From NCBI GenBank assembly GCA_963281255.1, contig OY725498.1:992001-1056000 (forward strand): a stretch of 64,000 nucleotides of DNA, read 5' to 3'. This DNA is from Aphrocallistes beatrix. Its lineage: Eukaryota; Porifera; Hexactinellida; Sceptrulophora; Aphrocallistidae. Each line of letters opens with the position of its first letter. Within the stretch, counting starts at the first letter, position 1. A model generated the notes under the pieces. The model worked only from the letters and a program-made list of their open reading frames with translations. It was not told the origin of the DNA and did not search any database. Below, piece by piece: positions 53,352-64,000 of the stretch. The position numbers and the translations under genes were made by a program.

Positions 53352-56272
53352 ATGGCGTCGGGATATACAAGTACTACTTTGTCTCCTGTTCCTAAAGATT
53401 CAGTAGATCAAAAAGATTCGCATAATATTAGTCCTAACGAACTTCTTGACAGTTCTGGCTTTTATTCCCTACCCAATTCTCTTTACAATATTCTGCATGA
53501 ACGAAGACCTCACAGAGCTCTCGTGTTGGTAGAAAAGAGCCTGCTAGCACAGAGATCAGCTAACAGAGCTGTGTTTTTTCTCTACGGCTTGAGTGGTTCT
53601 GGTAAAACCGCTACCCTCAAACATCTATTTAATGGTGCAAAGGAATTACATATATCTTCAAAGGAATCTGCAACTCGTAGTGTCATTGAGCATATTTACT
53701 CACTTAAAAGTGATCATTGGGGTGTTAGCAACTTGCAAATTAGTTTCATAGATTCTCCAGGATTTGAAGATACTGACGGCCCGAATCAGGACGCAATTAA
53801 TCTGGCTCTAATTGAAGAATTTATCAAACAGCACCCGCAGTTAGGTGCTCAGGAAATAAAATGGCTTGGGTGGCCACACCACTACACTGTATACCCTAAT
53901 ATAGTCATGATAGTGATAGACGTGAATGACGAGAGAATGCTTGGTTACAAGTCAAGAGTTGCGAGCATGTTTAAGGTTCTAAAGAACAAGAAACTCCACT
54001 TAATTGACCGGAAACGGCCAAATGTTGTTATTGTGCTGACTCATGTTTGTCGTTATCCAAAAAAAACTTGGGAAACTAAGCTCGCGTCTAAAGCCTACTT
54101 TGTCCAACTCCTCGTACGGAGATTCTTGAAAATCGACGTACCTATAGTTTATATTGAAAATGAACCTGATGATTATGATCTTGATATTAGTGGAGATTTC
54201 TCGATCCTCTACAACGGAGAATATCAACCAAAGAACTTATTCAGTGCTTGTATAGAAATTATGAAAAGTAGTCGAGATGAAGTCGGAATCGAAGCGGTTA
54301 GGTTGTTCTTTCAAACAACAATTTCTGAAGTATCAAACAGTTTACCTCCTAACATTGTCTCTCTCGAATCTATATCTGATCTGACACTCTTTGATAAAAG
54401 TAAAGAATATTTTCTCTCTAAGTTGAAAGATTCGAAATCTTCCTTAGAGAATACCAAAGTAGATACAATGATAGATGAATACATTCAGAAGAACAGTTCA
54501 GATACAAGGAATGAGGGAAAGAAATTAGAGGATGAGCTCTATCCTCTGAGGTTTATACTAATGAAGCGTGGTTTTAAGAAACCTGAAGATTTGGAGTCTA
54601 AGACACTAGGCGAAATAGAAATAAGTCTTCACCCTTACAAATTCAATGAACTAGAATCTCGGGTTCTTTCTGAAGTTTTTAAACTTAAGCCTCCAGTTGT
54701 TCAACAAATACCTACGAATTTAGGACACGGATACGATCTCTTGACCGAAACAGTGAAAGATAAGCTCGTGATACACTTAGAGTCTGAAGTTACAGTGCCT
54801 CCTTATGGATTTCTGATTCCTGCTAACTGTCAATACCAGTTTACAGGTGTAAATAATTGTAATTTCAATTTCATTTGCAATTTTTTTTCGAATTTGGATG
54901 AGTACAACAAAACTAGACTGGCAGAATTGGATCTTCAAGATTGTTCCGGTGTCATAAGATTAAAACCTCTTCAAGGTCATAATATTTTTGATCATAATTC
55001 AACTTACTCTCCGAAAAAAGTTGAAATAACTTTCGTCTATCAAAAGGTTTTAGGTTCCATTAGCGTTGCACCTAATTGGTATCAACTTGCACGTAAGTTC
55101 CAAGATCTTTTAAAAGATGTTCCTGAATCTTTTGATGAAAACAATAAAGCGACAGTTCAGAAATTTGAGAAACTTTTTGCTCATTACGGGTGTTTCTTCT
55201 TGTCTAAAGTATCCATCGGGGGATATGTTTTCGGAAAGTTTAGTGTAAATCGTGAGCGGTTAACCACAGACTATTGTCATTATTTGAAACAATGGCTTAT
55301 TAATATCATTTTCGCACAGAAAGATGGTGTCACCGAAGAGGGATTTTTACAACAAACAAAAGAAGTCAAGGAAGAGATATCAAATCCATTCCACGATCTC
55401 CAAAGTGCCGAGTTGGAATGGTTTGGTGGAGATCCCAAATATTATCAGAACACATTGGAAGACTTATCTCAAAGGCAATGGCAATCTTGGGAAGAATCTG
55501 TGAATTACAAACCAGTTATACTCCCCCATCATCTCTGTCTGATCCCGATATTCCGTGTAACAAAGAGTCATGACGACGCTATCCAGGAAGCATTCAAAAA
55601 GCACCTCTTCAAGTTAACCCCCCCCCCAATCCAAGCCCAAACCTTTTACTAAAGCATGGTTTTCCAATATGCATACAAGGAAAGCAGAATCTGAGAGAGT
55701 TAAGACAAATATAAAGGATACAAGTAGAAGTTTTTGCTTTTCAGGTAATTCCACTGTGAAGCTAAGTACTGGGCAAATCATCGCAATGGAGAATGTGCAC
55801 ATCGGTGATAAGGTTCTATCCGTGAACTTTCTCCGCTGTCTACCTGTGGGGACATCTGGATCCAGACGCTGAGACGGAATTCCTCCGTATCCGTCACACA
55901 CAGGGGGAGATTCGGGTGAGTGAGAACCATCTGGTGTTCGTTGTGAAGAGAGAGGAGGGAGGTGTCGGGGGAGCCTTTCCTGCTGGTAGAGTGTGTGCAG
56001 GAGATCTGCTTGAGTACGTGAGTGTGGATGTGGTGGAGAGTGTTGAAGTGTTGTCAGTGAGTCGAGTTAATGAGATGGGTGTGTACTCTCCTTTCACCCT
56101 CACCAGTCGAATCGTGGTGGACGGAGTTGTGTGCAGTGTGTTTGCAGTGCCAGAGGTGACAGTAGGAGACACGAGCAAGGCTCATAACAGAGGACACAAT
56201 ATGCACATCTACTGCTCTGCACTAGAGAAGATGTACTACATTTTTCGACCTATCGAAACTCTTTTTCAGTAA
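53352..56272 (+). pseudogene. Gene G: broken GTPase-MACPF-Hog gene
   Basis: The GTPase and MACPF parts are open (Walker A GLSGSGKT, LTHVC, GHGYD, F-x6-YGCFF with SIGGYVFGKF). G3 reads DSPGFED in place of DSPGFGD. The frame is lost at a run of ten C at 55618-55627, just before the Hog domain. The Hog start (CFSGNSTVKL) is present in another frame, then a 17-bp deletion near 55828 causes a second frameshift, and a 72-bp in-frame deletion near 56199 removes the MAPLRF segment of the trailing region. These separate lesions in the Hog half, against an intact first 769 codons, indicate that Hog function has been lost. A truncated GTPase-MACPF protein could still be made. It is the last member of the array. 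Confidence 0.88.
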
Positions 56273-56675
56273 TTATTTGTGATGTTATATCCAAACCGGA
56301 GCGATTGCTTTTTTTGTGTTTTTCACTTATTTAATTTTTATACTTATATTTTAGGGCAGGTAAATGAATTTGTTTTGTGTTACAAAATTTTATATTTAAT
56401 TTTTTAATCTTGGCATCCTATTCAAATTGTCAATATTTTAACACTTGATTAATGAATAAAAACTAATAAAAATGCCTCCTCCAGCCCGGCGCCCAGTTTT
56501 TCTTAGAAAAGTTAATATTTTTCTGTTTCGGGGATTTATTTGATTCAATACAAAATAAGCATTAATAATCAAGTAGAGAATATACTGTACCACTAGAGTA
56601 ACACTATTCAAAATAATACACACTAGTCTGAATATAAAGCAATAAATGTACTTGAGAACAAAATGACTTTGACTT
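56273..56675. other. AT-rich spacer after the array
   Basis: The conserved spacer block does not follow gene G, which marks the right edge of the array. Only the 3' region of the minus-strand CAP gene is expected here. Confidence 0.5.
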
Positions 56676-59045
56676 TCATAAAATACTCAAAAGAATTAAC
56701 ATAAAGCCTGCGATCAGGAATAAGTTGCTGGTGACCGTATGGCCTGCTCCGAACACATCATACCATGTCGCTAGAGGAGAGATAGATTCCATTAAAACAC
56801 TTCTCACTGTATTATTAATGTTTAGTAAACAAACAAATTGAATATTTATGAGTGTCGTATTCGTGTTTGCTTTGTCCTCTACTGTTCTAATGTTTTGTAA
56901 TGTTTCCTAACATGTGTTCTATTGTCCAACAAAATCGTTGAGCAAACGTTTGTTTTGAAATAATCGTTTATCTCATTTAATCTTTCCCGTTTATAGCATC
57001 GACAAAATTATTACATACAGATTTCTTTCCTATTTTTGTGTTTCAATTATTTGTTCTGATGGATGTATAAAACGAATAATTTGCACTGAAATACAAGGCC
57101 ATGTCATCCATATATGAATATAGTTAGGACACACAGCTATAAATGTTCTAATATACTACCATATATGGAAGTGTCATCCTAGATCCAACTCACCACATAA
57201 TCTATCCATGCAGAATTCAGCCTCTGATTGACACTTAGAACAACTCTCTCCTTGTTTGTAAGGGTAAGAAATAGCATAGTTGTTGTTGTTGTTGTTATTA
57301 TCGTTGTTGTTGTTGTTGTTGTTGTTATTGTTATTGTTGTTATCGTCATTTTTCTCTTCAAATCTAAAGGGAGAAAGTAAATTTCCCAGCTTTTTGGAAA
57401 ACCTTTCGAAAAATGTATCCGAGAACTCACATATATCCCGGTGTGAAGAAGCAGACTAGAGTTGTTCCAATCTGCTGGTTGTTGTCATTGTTGTCATTAT
57501 TATTGTTGTCATTGTTGTTGTTATCCTCCATGTAGCACAGACTGCTTGCGCAACCCACTGCTGACACATTGGAATGTGTAACCTAACAAAATAGCGTCAA
57601 TCAACTGTATTACATTCGTTGTACTAGACTGAACTACTAATTTGTAGTTATACGTTCTATCCAATGCAATTATTCTTCATGGTTATTTTCACAATTTCAT
57701 TAAGAATTCGCATTAAAACCTCTCACTCCCCTTCTTCTCACCTGTGTGTACTGTTCGCACATGCTTGGCTCATCAGCGTAGCACTGGTTGCACTCGTACA
57801 TGTAATAGGTAGAGTCAAACCATCCTTCTACCAACTGCTCATACGTGTACTCATCAGGGCTGGTTACGTACGGCGCGAACCCTAGGACAGCTCCGAAAGC
57901 TCCGCTGCACTCCCGACCTCCTGCCATCCTCTCTTCGCACTGGGAAGCTGCGTACATCGCCATTGTCTCTAAGACGTCGCTCCAACTCTGAAGTTAGAGG
58001 ATATTTTTAGTTAATATGTGTACTATCAGCATTTTAATACACTTTAACACACGGTTTCTAATGTAAAATCGTGACCAAGATCCAAGAGTGTAAAAGTGTT
58101 GTGCATGATACCGAAGCCCTTGTGTAGTTTTGTTTACTTTTCAGGACACAGGAACACATCTATTTACTTTTATCAATGAAAGCATACTCCTATTTTGAAT
58201 GCGTAGTGGTAGCAGCATCACCCTATATCCCATGGAAGATATTAGGGAATCACGGAATGCCTTATGAAATTTTATCAGAAACCTTTATTCTTTTGATTTT
58301 CTGAATTTAAAATTTATCGCATTTGAGATCGTTAGGACGCGCTATGATTTAGGGTATCTTCCATTCACTGGACATTTTAAGATTTGTTAATCTTCTCTTA
58401 TATTCTAAAAGTGTTAAGCATAACTGAGAATCCTTCTAACATTTGGTTATAAGTTGCCTCGTAGTTAATCAATATTTTTTATCATCTACTTTTCACCGAT
58501 GAGATGTGCCTTAAGTTTTTTAGAAACCTTTTTCTTCTTCTGTTAAAAATTAAATTTATGTAATCGACTTAATGTTTGAAGTGATTAGGGTGATTCTTAT
58601 CATTTGAGTTCTTTTTTCATTGATTTTAAGGATTATTCATAAAATGATTTGTGAATTTTTAGCTTTGCAATGAATCAGTTATGAATGTCTATTATTATCA
58701 AATTAATGTAGCATATTTCCATATAACAATAGATTCGGTTAAATAAAATTAATAATTATTTTAAGTCTAAAACTCTTCAACAATTCTTCGATTATTTTTT
58801 GGAAGTATTTTTTAAATAGTCTAGCTTACCACGTATCTCATGTCAGCAGCAGTCGGCTCCACATTCGCGCGGTGGTAGTTGAGTGACTGCACGATATTCT
58901 TCTTCAGATTGTACTCCAGCTGGGTGTGACTGAGGGGTACCGTACCCCCGTTCTCATTCTCATTGTCTTTGTTGTCATTTTTTGCGAGCACTAAACACAC
59001 CATTAGTGTCACCAGCAGTCCGGTCAGTTTCATTAGTTGCATCAT
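56676..59045 (-). CDS. CAP/SCP-domain protein with Asn-rich inserts and hydrophobic tail, five exons
   Basis: Secreted CAP (CRISP/antigen 5/PR-1) protein. Minus-strand exons: 58830-59045, 57742-57987, 57431-57582, 57194-57363, 56676-56770; phases agree and the product is about 292 residues. Exon 1 gives a signal peptide (LTGLLVTLMVCLVLA) and LNYHRANVEPTAADMRYV, the first CAP helix. Exon 2 has the SWSDVLETMAMYAASQC helix. Exon 3 has CEQYTQ joined to VTHSNVSAVGCASSLC and IGTTLVCFFTPGY, split by an Asn/Asp tract of about 16 residues. Exon 4 carries a second, longer poly-Asn run and a QGESCSKCQSEAEFC cysteine motif. Exon 5 ends in about 20 hydrophobic residues, so the protein may be GPI- or membrane-anchored. 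The His of the classic HYTQ motif is absent. The plus-strand gene from 61500 has the same exon phases, so the two are duplicates. Confidence 0.83.
57281..57345. repeat. GTT/AAC trinucleotide repeat coding for poly-Asn
   Basis: A run of GTT and ATT triplets on the plus strand, read as AAC/AAT (Asn) in exon 4 of the minus-strand CAP gene. A shorter, similar run lies at 57478-57525 in exon 3. Confidence 0.85.
57988..58829 (-). other. Intron 1 of the minus-strand CAP gene
   Basis: Intron of 842 bp, very AT-rich, with no visible gene or repeat. Confidence 0.7.
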
Positions 59046-59703
59046 GACGAAATTTGGTAAATAATATTTCCGAATACATATTTCCCGCTTGCTTTCGCTA
59101 TAAATGTATTCGAGCAAAAGTGTGCATATAGGAAGTCTTGTAAAGCCCTCCTATTATTATTACTTTATTCCGACTACTTCGATACGTTTTCCAGTTCAAT
59201 AACGCTCTTAGCGCAAACCTTTCAGATATACTCTGAGTATAGATCGAACAAGAATATTACTCAAGTAATTAATTTTGGGAAAACTACTAATGGCAAATTC
59301 TGAGGAAGCTTATTTAGTGCATTTCCACCTAACTATCAATTTGTGTCGTCAAAAAACATCTGGCGGAGTTATTTTTGATTAGCACGATAAAAATGGAATA
59401 AATTACAGATAGTATTGTCTTTATAGAATATTTACTAATTCCCTATCAGAGTCATGGCTTCTAACTTATCATTTTTTCAGGAAATTTCGCTGTTGCATTT
59501 GCTTATCTCGCCAGAGATTTGGTAAACGAGTAATGTTAATAATTTTAAGGTGTAACCTTAGCTAATTTTGGTTGGGTGGATTCTATTTTCTAAAAGGACG
59601 TCTGACAAATTGCATGTTTAAAGGAAATAACATCAATTCATACTAGCAATTAGCTCTAGACAACACTCATCAAAATCTGATATACTTATTTAGTAATGGC
59701 ATT
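59046..59703. other. AT-rich spacer between CAP and DUSP genes
   Basis: Holds the CAP promoter at the left and the 3' region of the DUSP-like gene at the right. No other feature seen. Confidence 0.5.
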
Positions 59704-60424
59704 CTACTTGAAGTAATTCTTCCTATTTTGTTCTATCTCGATCAATTCTCGGAGAAAGTTATCATTCGGACAAATTTTCCTCTTATCCAATACTGTCTTG
59801 AGTGCGTCAGTTACGTGGAGACTTCTCTTCAGCATTAGAAACGCAATAACGCATGTTGAAGATCTGCTCACTCCCTCTCTACAATTCACTACAACTGTTC
59901 CTCCCGCTTCCACTGCCTCTTCTATAAAGTCGCATATCTCCTGCAGGAAAGGCTTGAAACTGAATGTATGACTGTCACTTGCTTTGATTCCTTTGTAAGT
60001 GATGTTTGTGTCTTTGTAGAAGTCAGCTGACAGATTGACATGATAGAATGTGTTTCCTTCTGCCACATTTAGCACATGAGTAATCCCGGCTCCTTTCATT
60101 TTGGGCTTGTTACGTACGAAAGACCTATAATATCCTAGGCAGATCATGGTCATTGTTTTCTTCATAATCCATGGTTCTAGTATTAGCATATTTAACATCA
60201 TCATACGTAATATGAATCTATATTATATTATCTAATATTTTGATACATTTCCTTGGAAATTGTTATTAATATCTAGAGCCAACTCACTCTTCACTAATAT
60301 ATATGTGTGGGTACACGAGGTCATGGCTGGTGTTCGGTAATTCAATGATTCCACAATCGCCTCCAATAATGCCTTGTAGCTGCTCTAGGGTTAATTCTGT
60401 GGGTTTACATATCACTTCTGCCAT
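59704..60424 (-). CDS. DUSP3-like dual-specificity phosphatase, two exons
   Basis: Atypical dual-specificity protein phosphatase that should remove phosphate from Tyr and Ser/Thr in cytosolic or nuclear proteins such as MAP kinases. Exon 1 is 60288-60424, exon 2 is 59704-60124; the GT-AG phase-2 junction gives 185 residues, the same length as human DUSP3. Exon 1 provides the family's N-terminal part ending VYPHIYISE; exon 2 has GAGITHVLNVAEG, the general-acid Asp in KASDSHTF, and the P-loop CREGVSRSS. The residue before the catalytic Cys is Asn instead of the usual His, which may lower activity or shift the Cys pKa. The C-terminal ICPNDNFLREL segment is typical. DUSP26 or another atypical DUSP is the alternative name. 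Confidence 0.87.
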
Positions 60425-61499
60425 GTGTAACTCTCTTTTCCTATAATATATTTATTAGGTTATTAATATACGTAAAACAAGTGTGCAACTATAATTTGAT
60501 TTCTTAACATAATTTTGTCCACCAACCATTCAGCTCGTGGTTCAATATAATATTACCATACTGCTACATACAGATCAACTTAGTGTGTTAATTCCTTGTT
60601 TGAGACCACTAAACTACTTTAACAATAAAGTACGTATGTTTTCTTCCTTTAGTATAATATATGTTGATAGATTTAAACAAACAACAATGATATCTAGATT
60701 ACCGGATTATACTTTCTCTGTGAGGATGGAGGAGATATTTCAAATATAATCAACTGATCTATCCTAAACGAGTTAGAACTTCTGCATCATTTCTATATCT
60801 CAGTTGTCACATTAATTTTTTAACATCCAACACCCCTAACTTTCAAGTCCTTTCATTTTCAAGTGCTACTCACATAGCAATTCATCTACGTTCTTTGTAG
60901 ATACATTTTTCTACTAAACTTGGAGTTGTTTACACTGAATCAAGCACTAACGTATCAGTGACAATCCTCACGTTCATATTAGCCGTCATGAGAATATCGT
61001 ACAAGTTTCGCATCTCATGACTCTCAGTTAACTTTACAGTCAAAGAATATCAAGCAAAGCCTTAACTCACTTGAGAATCAGGTTTCTCTTTAAACTTTCC
61101 CGAAATGAATGTTGTGTTAGTCCAGATATGTGAGTTGTATGACAAAATCTGAATTGAGATTCCTTGTTTGTCATGAGGAATGCATGATGACACCAAAACT
61201 AGTATTGTTTTCCCCGCTCTCAATGTGTATCCATTAACTGGCTACCAGCATCTACTCGCAATACTATGAATCACAAAAAGACGCATTTTTCCAAAACGCA
61301 CACAAGAGAAAGCCAGTGCAACTAGTGCATATGATCGGCGATCAGTAGTGAAGCTCGTTAACTGTGTACTATCAATAAACGCGCTTCTTTCACGGACAAT
61401 ATAAAACTGTGCTATTCGGCCAAGTTTTATTCCTTCAACTCCTCAAAACAGGACTCTCCCACATAAGCTATAAGCAACCAATCGGATATCATCTACAGA
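60425..61499. other. Spacer between DUSP and plus-strand CAP gene
   Basis: AT-rich, with a 70-codon frame at 60537-60749 that has no domain features. The right end carries the TATA box of the CAP gene. Confidence 0.5.
61400..61406 (+). promoter_or_regulatory. TATA box of the plus-strand CAP gene
   Basis: TATAAAA about 94 bp before the start codon, spaced as expected for a TATA box with a short 5' UTR. Strong TATA boxes are common in tissue-specific secreted-protein genes. Confidence 0.55.
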
Positions 61500-63922
61500 A
61501 TGCGACTTATTTTGGCTCTACTTGCATCCCTACTGTCAGTGATCAGTGCTGAAGTGCTTAATGACCGAATCAGAAAAACAATCCTCGACTCACACAACTA
61601 CAATCGAGCTGCGGTCGTTCCGACTTCAAGTGACATGAAAAAATTGGTGAGTATATTACTTGGAATTGCAGTTTAATCAAATATTGAATAGGACTCGGTT
61701 GAGTCACCCTTACAGTTCTAGTATAATTATACTGTGATGAGGTAATACATGCTAGGTTAGGTTTAATTGAGTTTAATTGACTATCTGTCCCGGTTTAATC
61801 AGTAGATTTGTAATCACCTGAACCCTTAGAGAAAATTTAGTCATGTTCTGAATTTTTAAAAAAAGAAATTTAATTTTTTTTCAATAAGATCATTTTTAGT
61901 TACTTTTATAATAAACTATAAATGCAATGGCTGTTGCGACTCGATTTAACTTTCAAAAATTGTAATTATATTATTTTCCTATCATCATATGAATGAAAGT
62001 TTTACGATATTACTGAATAGGAATGGAGCATGGTACTGGAGACGATGGCCTCATATACCGCCGCTCAGTGCGTGGAGCAAGAGAGGAACGAAGGGGACAA
62101 AGAGGGCTGCGGTGGTTTCGGGGCTGTAGGGTATAACCAAGGATTCGCCAAGTACGTGTCAAGGCCCGACTACTCCACCTATGAGGATCTGGTTCGCAGC
62201 TGGTACGACCTGGGCGGTTATTACAACTTCGATTACAACCTCTGCTATGCAGATGAGGAGTATACCTGTGCCGCCTACCTACAGGTAATATATGCGTGTG
62301 TATTGGTTTATACATATTTCGTATTTCTTATGGTTTAGTTAAGGGTTTTATATGCACTTTTCAATCTTAATTTAGTTACGTTGGTGAAAGCATGTCTTTT
62401 CAAATGTTAATTCTGTTAATTTATGCCTAGAACAAGGTTTCATTTGTATATTATTAGCATGACATTATCGATTTAATGCATATAATTGCTGTAGACTCGT
62501 CAGTTCTAGTTTAATCAAGTTTCTTTCAAATACTTCAATACGTATTCGATTGGGTATCAATATCTGGTATCAGATCTGGACATTTGACTGATTAACAGTC
62601 GATAAGTGGTGCATCACAGAACAAATCAAAGCGTTGCTGCCCATTACGCTTCCTGTACTGAACTGTATGGGATTCTCTCAGATGCATTATCCATTGATTC
62701 CTTATGATACTCGATCATGCGTAGCCTGGCTATAGATTTCCTCTAAAGCAGCCTTATCCTTTGCATTTTAAATGCAGCTTTTGCCGATTAAGAAACCCAT
62801 ACACAAGTGGAACGCACAATAGCATTTCATTACCACTTCCTAATTTAGTTGTTATCGTGTGTGTTTACTTGTAACTGCATTTAGGCCGTGTTTGCTAACG
62901 TGACTGCAGTTGGATGCGCTTCTAACATGTGCTACTTGGACGTGAAGGATGACGGGCAGTACATCGGAACCGTATTGGTCTGCTACTACACTCCAGGATG
63001 GATGTAAGTTGAATTGTTTCAATTTTGTTATTTGACGACGAAAGCCAAAAATTCACAAATTCATTCATTTGTATTTACATCAATTTGCATTAAATTAAAT
63101 GGATTCTGTTTGAAAAGGTTACTTGCATGGTTTTAACACTATTTTAGTCATGCATATTCGTTGTTTTGTGCCTTTTTTGTTTACTAACATGCTCCACTTC
63201 CACCTTTCTAACTAAAAACAAAAGTTTAAAGATTAGACAAAAAACAGCAATGCACAGTTTGTAATATTTATTATTGCAACTTCTCCTTGACAACACAACA
63301 TGATGATACCACACGTGTTATTGCCATAATCACGTTATTCAGTCAGGAAGAAGTATATACTACTGTCTATAAGTCACGAAGTTTTATCAATGCTTGAAGA
63401 TCGTAATCAGTCCAGTTAGAAGCATTTTGCGAAATTTGTACACGTGAACTATCCACCAGATGGCTGAGCTGTTTTAAGTTTTCAATGGAATTTGCATTAA
63501 CATGTTTTGAGTAGCTAAGAAGCCTCTTTATATTTTTGCCTCGCGCCTAGCAAGTAGAACATTTCCAAAGGTTTTCATATTGAGATAGACAGCGATTGCT
63601 AGAAATCTATTGAACCTGACAAAGTACTAAAGTACCAGTCTCTTAATCTGAACGTTAACTCCGATTTTGTCCGACTTCTGATCGGATATGTTTCCTAATC
63701 CCTTCCAAATGAAACTGTAAAGTTTTGAATACTTGTTATAGTATGGCCCTCTCACTCCTAATGAATACTCTGACCTGTCTTGTAGAATGAACCCTGAAGA
63801 AGACGACAACAATAACAACAACGACAATGAGAACGGACTCAGTTCACCAAGGCCCTACACACAGGGAACCAGCTGCCAGAAATGCCTCAGCGATGCCCCT
63901 TACTGCTACAGGGGACTTTGCT
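61500..63922 (+). CDS. CAP/SCP-domain secreted protein, four exons, runs off the window
   Basis: Exons: 61500-61646, 62021-62284, 62885-63003, 63786-63922, all GT-AG with the same phases as the minus-strand CAP gene. The donor at 63923 shows that at least one more exon lies beyond the window, probably the hydrophobic tail by comparison. Signal peptide: LILALLASLLSVISA (about residues 3-17). CAP features: SHNYNRAAVVPTSSDM, then EWSMVLETMASYTAAQC, the AVFANVTAVGCASNMC block and YIGTVLVCYYTPGW. Exon 4 has a short Asp/Asn tract and a QGTSCQKCLSDAPYC cysteine motif like a CRISP hinge. Unlike its partner it has no long Asn insert in exon 3. CAP proteins are extracellular and can bind lipids or sterols; the function here is unknown. 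Confidence 0.85.
62285..62884 (+). other. Intron 2 of the plus-strand CAP gene
   Basis: Intron of 600 bp. No embedded gene or repeat seen. Confidence 0.7.
63004..63785 (+). other. Intron 3 of the plus-strand CAP gene
   Basis: Intron of 782 bp, AT-rich, GTAAGT to CTTGTAG. Nothing else is visible in it. Confidence 0.7.
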
Positions 63923-64000
63923 GTAAGTCTCGTTACTATTGAATAGGCTTATCATTTGAATCTCTGCGTCTGTTTTATAACAATTATCTCCATTCCTTAG

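Noticed and set aside
57664..57885. 73-codon plus-strand frame opposite CAP exon 2
   Set aside because: Antisense to a well-supported CAP exon with matching splice phases.

Overview
This window is nuclear DNA of a eukaryote with spliceosomal introns. The coding genes have GT-AG introns from 63 bp to about 2.5 kb, several have AATAAA signals after the stop, and the housekeeping set (USE1, OST4, ATG4, PCID2, BZW/5MP, HDAC11, CHRAC1, DUSP3-like, CAP/SCP proteins) is what one expects of an animal or a close relative. The Hedgehog-type Hog domains in the middle fit an early-branching animal with a compact genome. I cannot name the species from the sequence.

Layout. 0.4-1.1 kb: a small secreted, probably GPI-anchored orphan on the minus strand. 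1.8-4.9 kb: the SNARE gene USE1, whose single large intron contains a complete intronless KH-domain (hnRNP K-like) gene on the same strand. 5.1 kb: a 40-codon OST4 gene. 6.4-10.2 kb: a nine-exon ATG4 autophagy protease. 10.8-12.0 kb: intronless PCID2. 12.1-13.4 kb: two-exon BZW/5MP. 13.9-16.0 kb: three-exon HDAC11. 16.6-16.9 kb, minus strand: a CHRAC1-like histone-fold gene.

17.7-56.3 kb: a head-to-tail array of seven intronless genes (called A to G here), all on the plus strand. The basic protein is a large P-loop GTPase of the AIG1/Toc34 kind, then a helical linker, then a membrane attack complex/perforin (MACPF) domain. In A, E, F and G a Hedgehog-type autoprocessing (Hog) domain follows, including the region after Hint that handles the lipid adduct. 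I know of no described family with this GTPase-MACPF-Hog order. B, C and D lost the Hog domain through one shared deletion and instead carry two, two and five tandem copies of an exact 2,121-bp GTPase-MACPF module. D is one open frame of 3,630 codons. B has a 1-bp frameshift, E one in-frame stop, and G several lesions. The spacers share a block of about 240 bp, and those before C, D and E also carry a 183-bp hAT-type non-autonomous element.

56.7-64.0 kb: two CAP/SCP genes pointing away from each other (minus strand complete, plus strand running off the end) with a two-exon DUSP3-like phosphatase between them.

How the parts may work together is inference. The array looks like a fast-evolving family in which a GTPase controls a pore-type domain and, in the Hog-bearing members, the Hog domain cuts itself off and may leave a lipid on the end of the MACPF domain. 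GTPase segments differ between modules while the linker and MACPF halves are almost identical, which points to continuing gene conversion and unequal crossing over.
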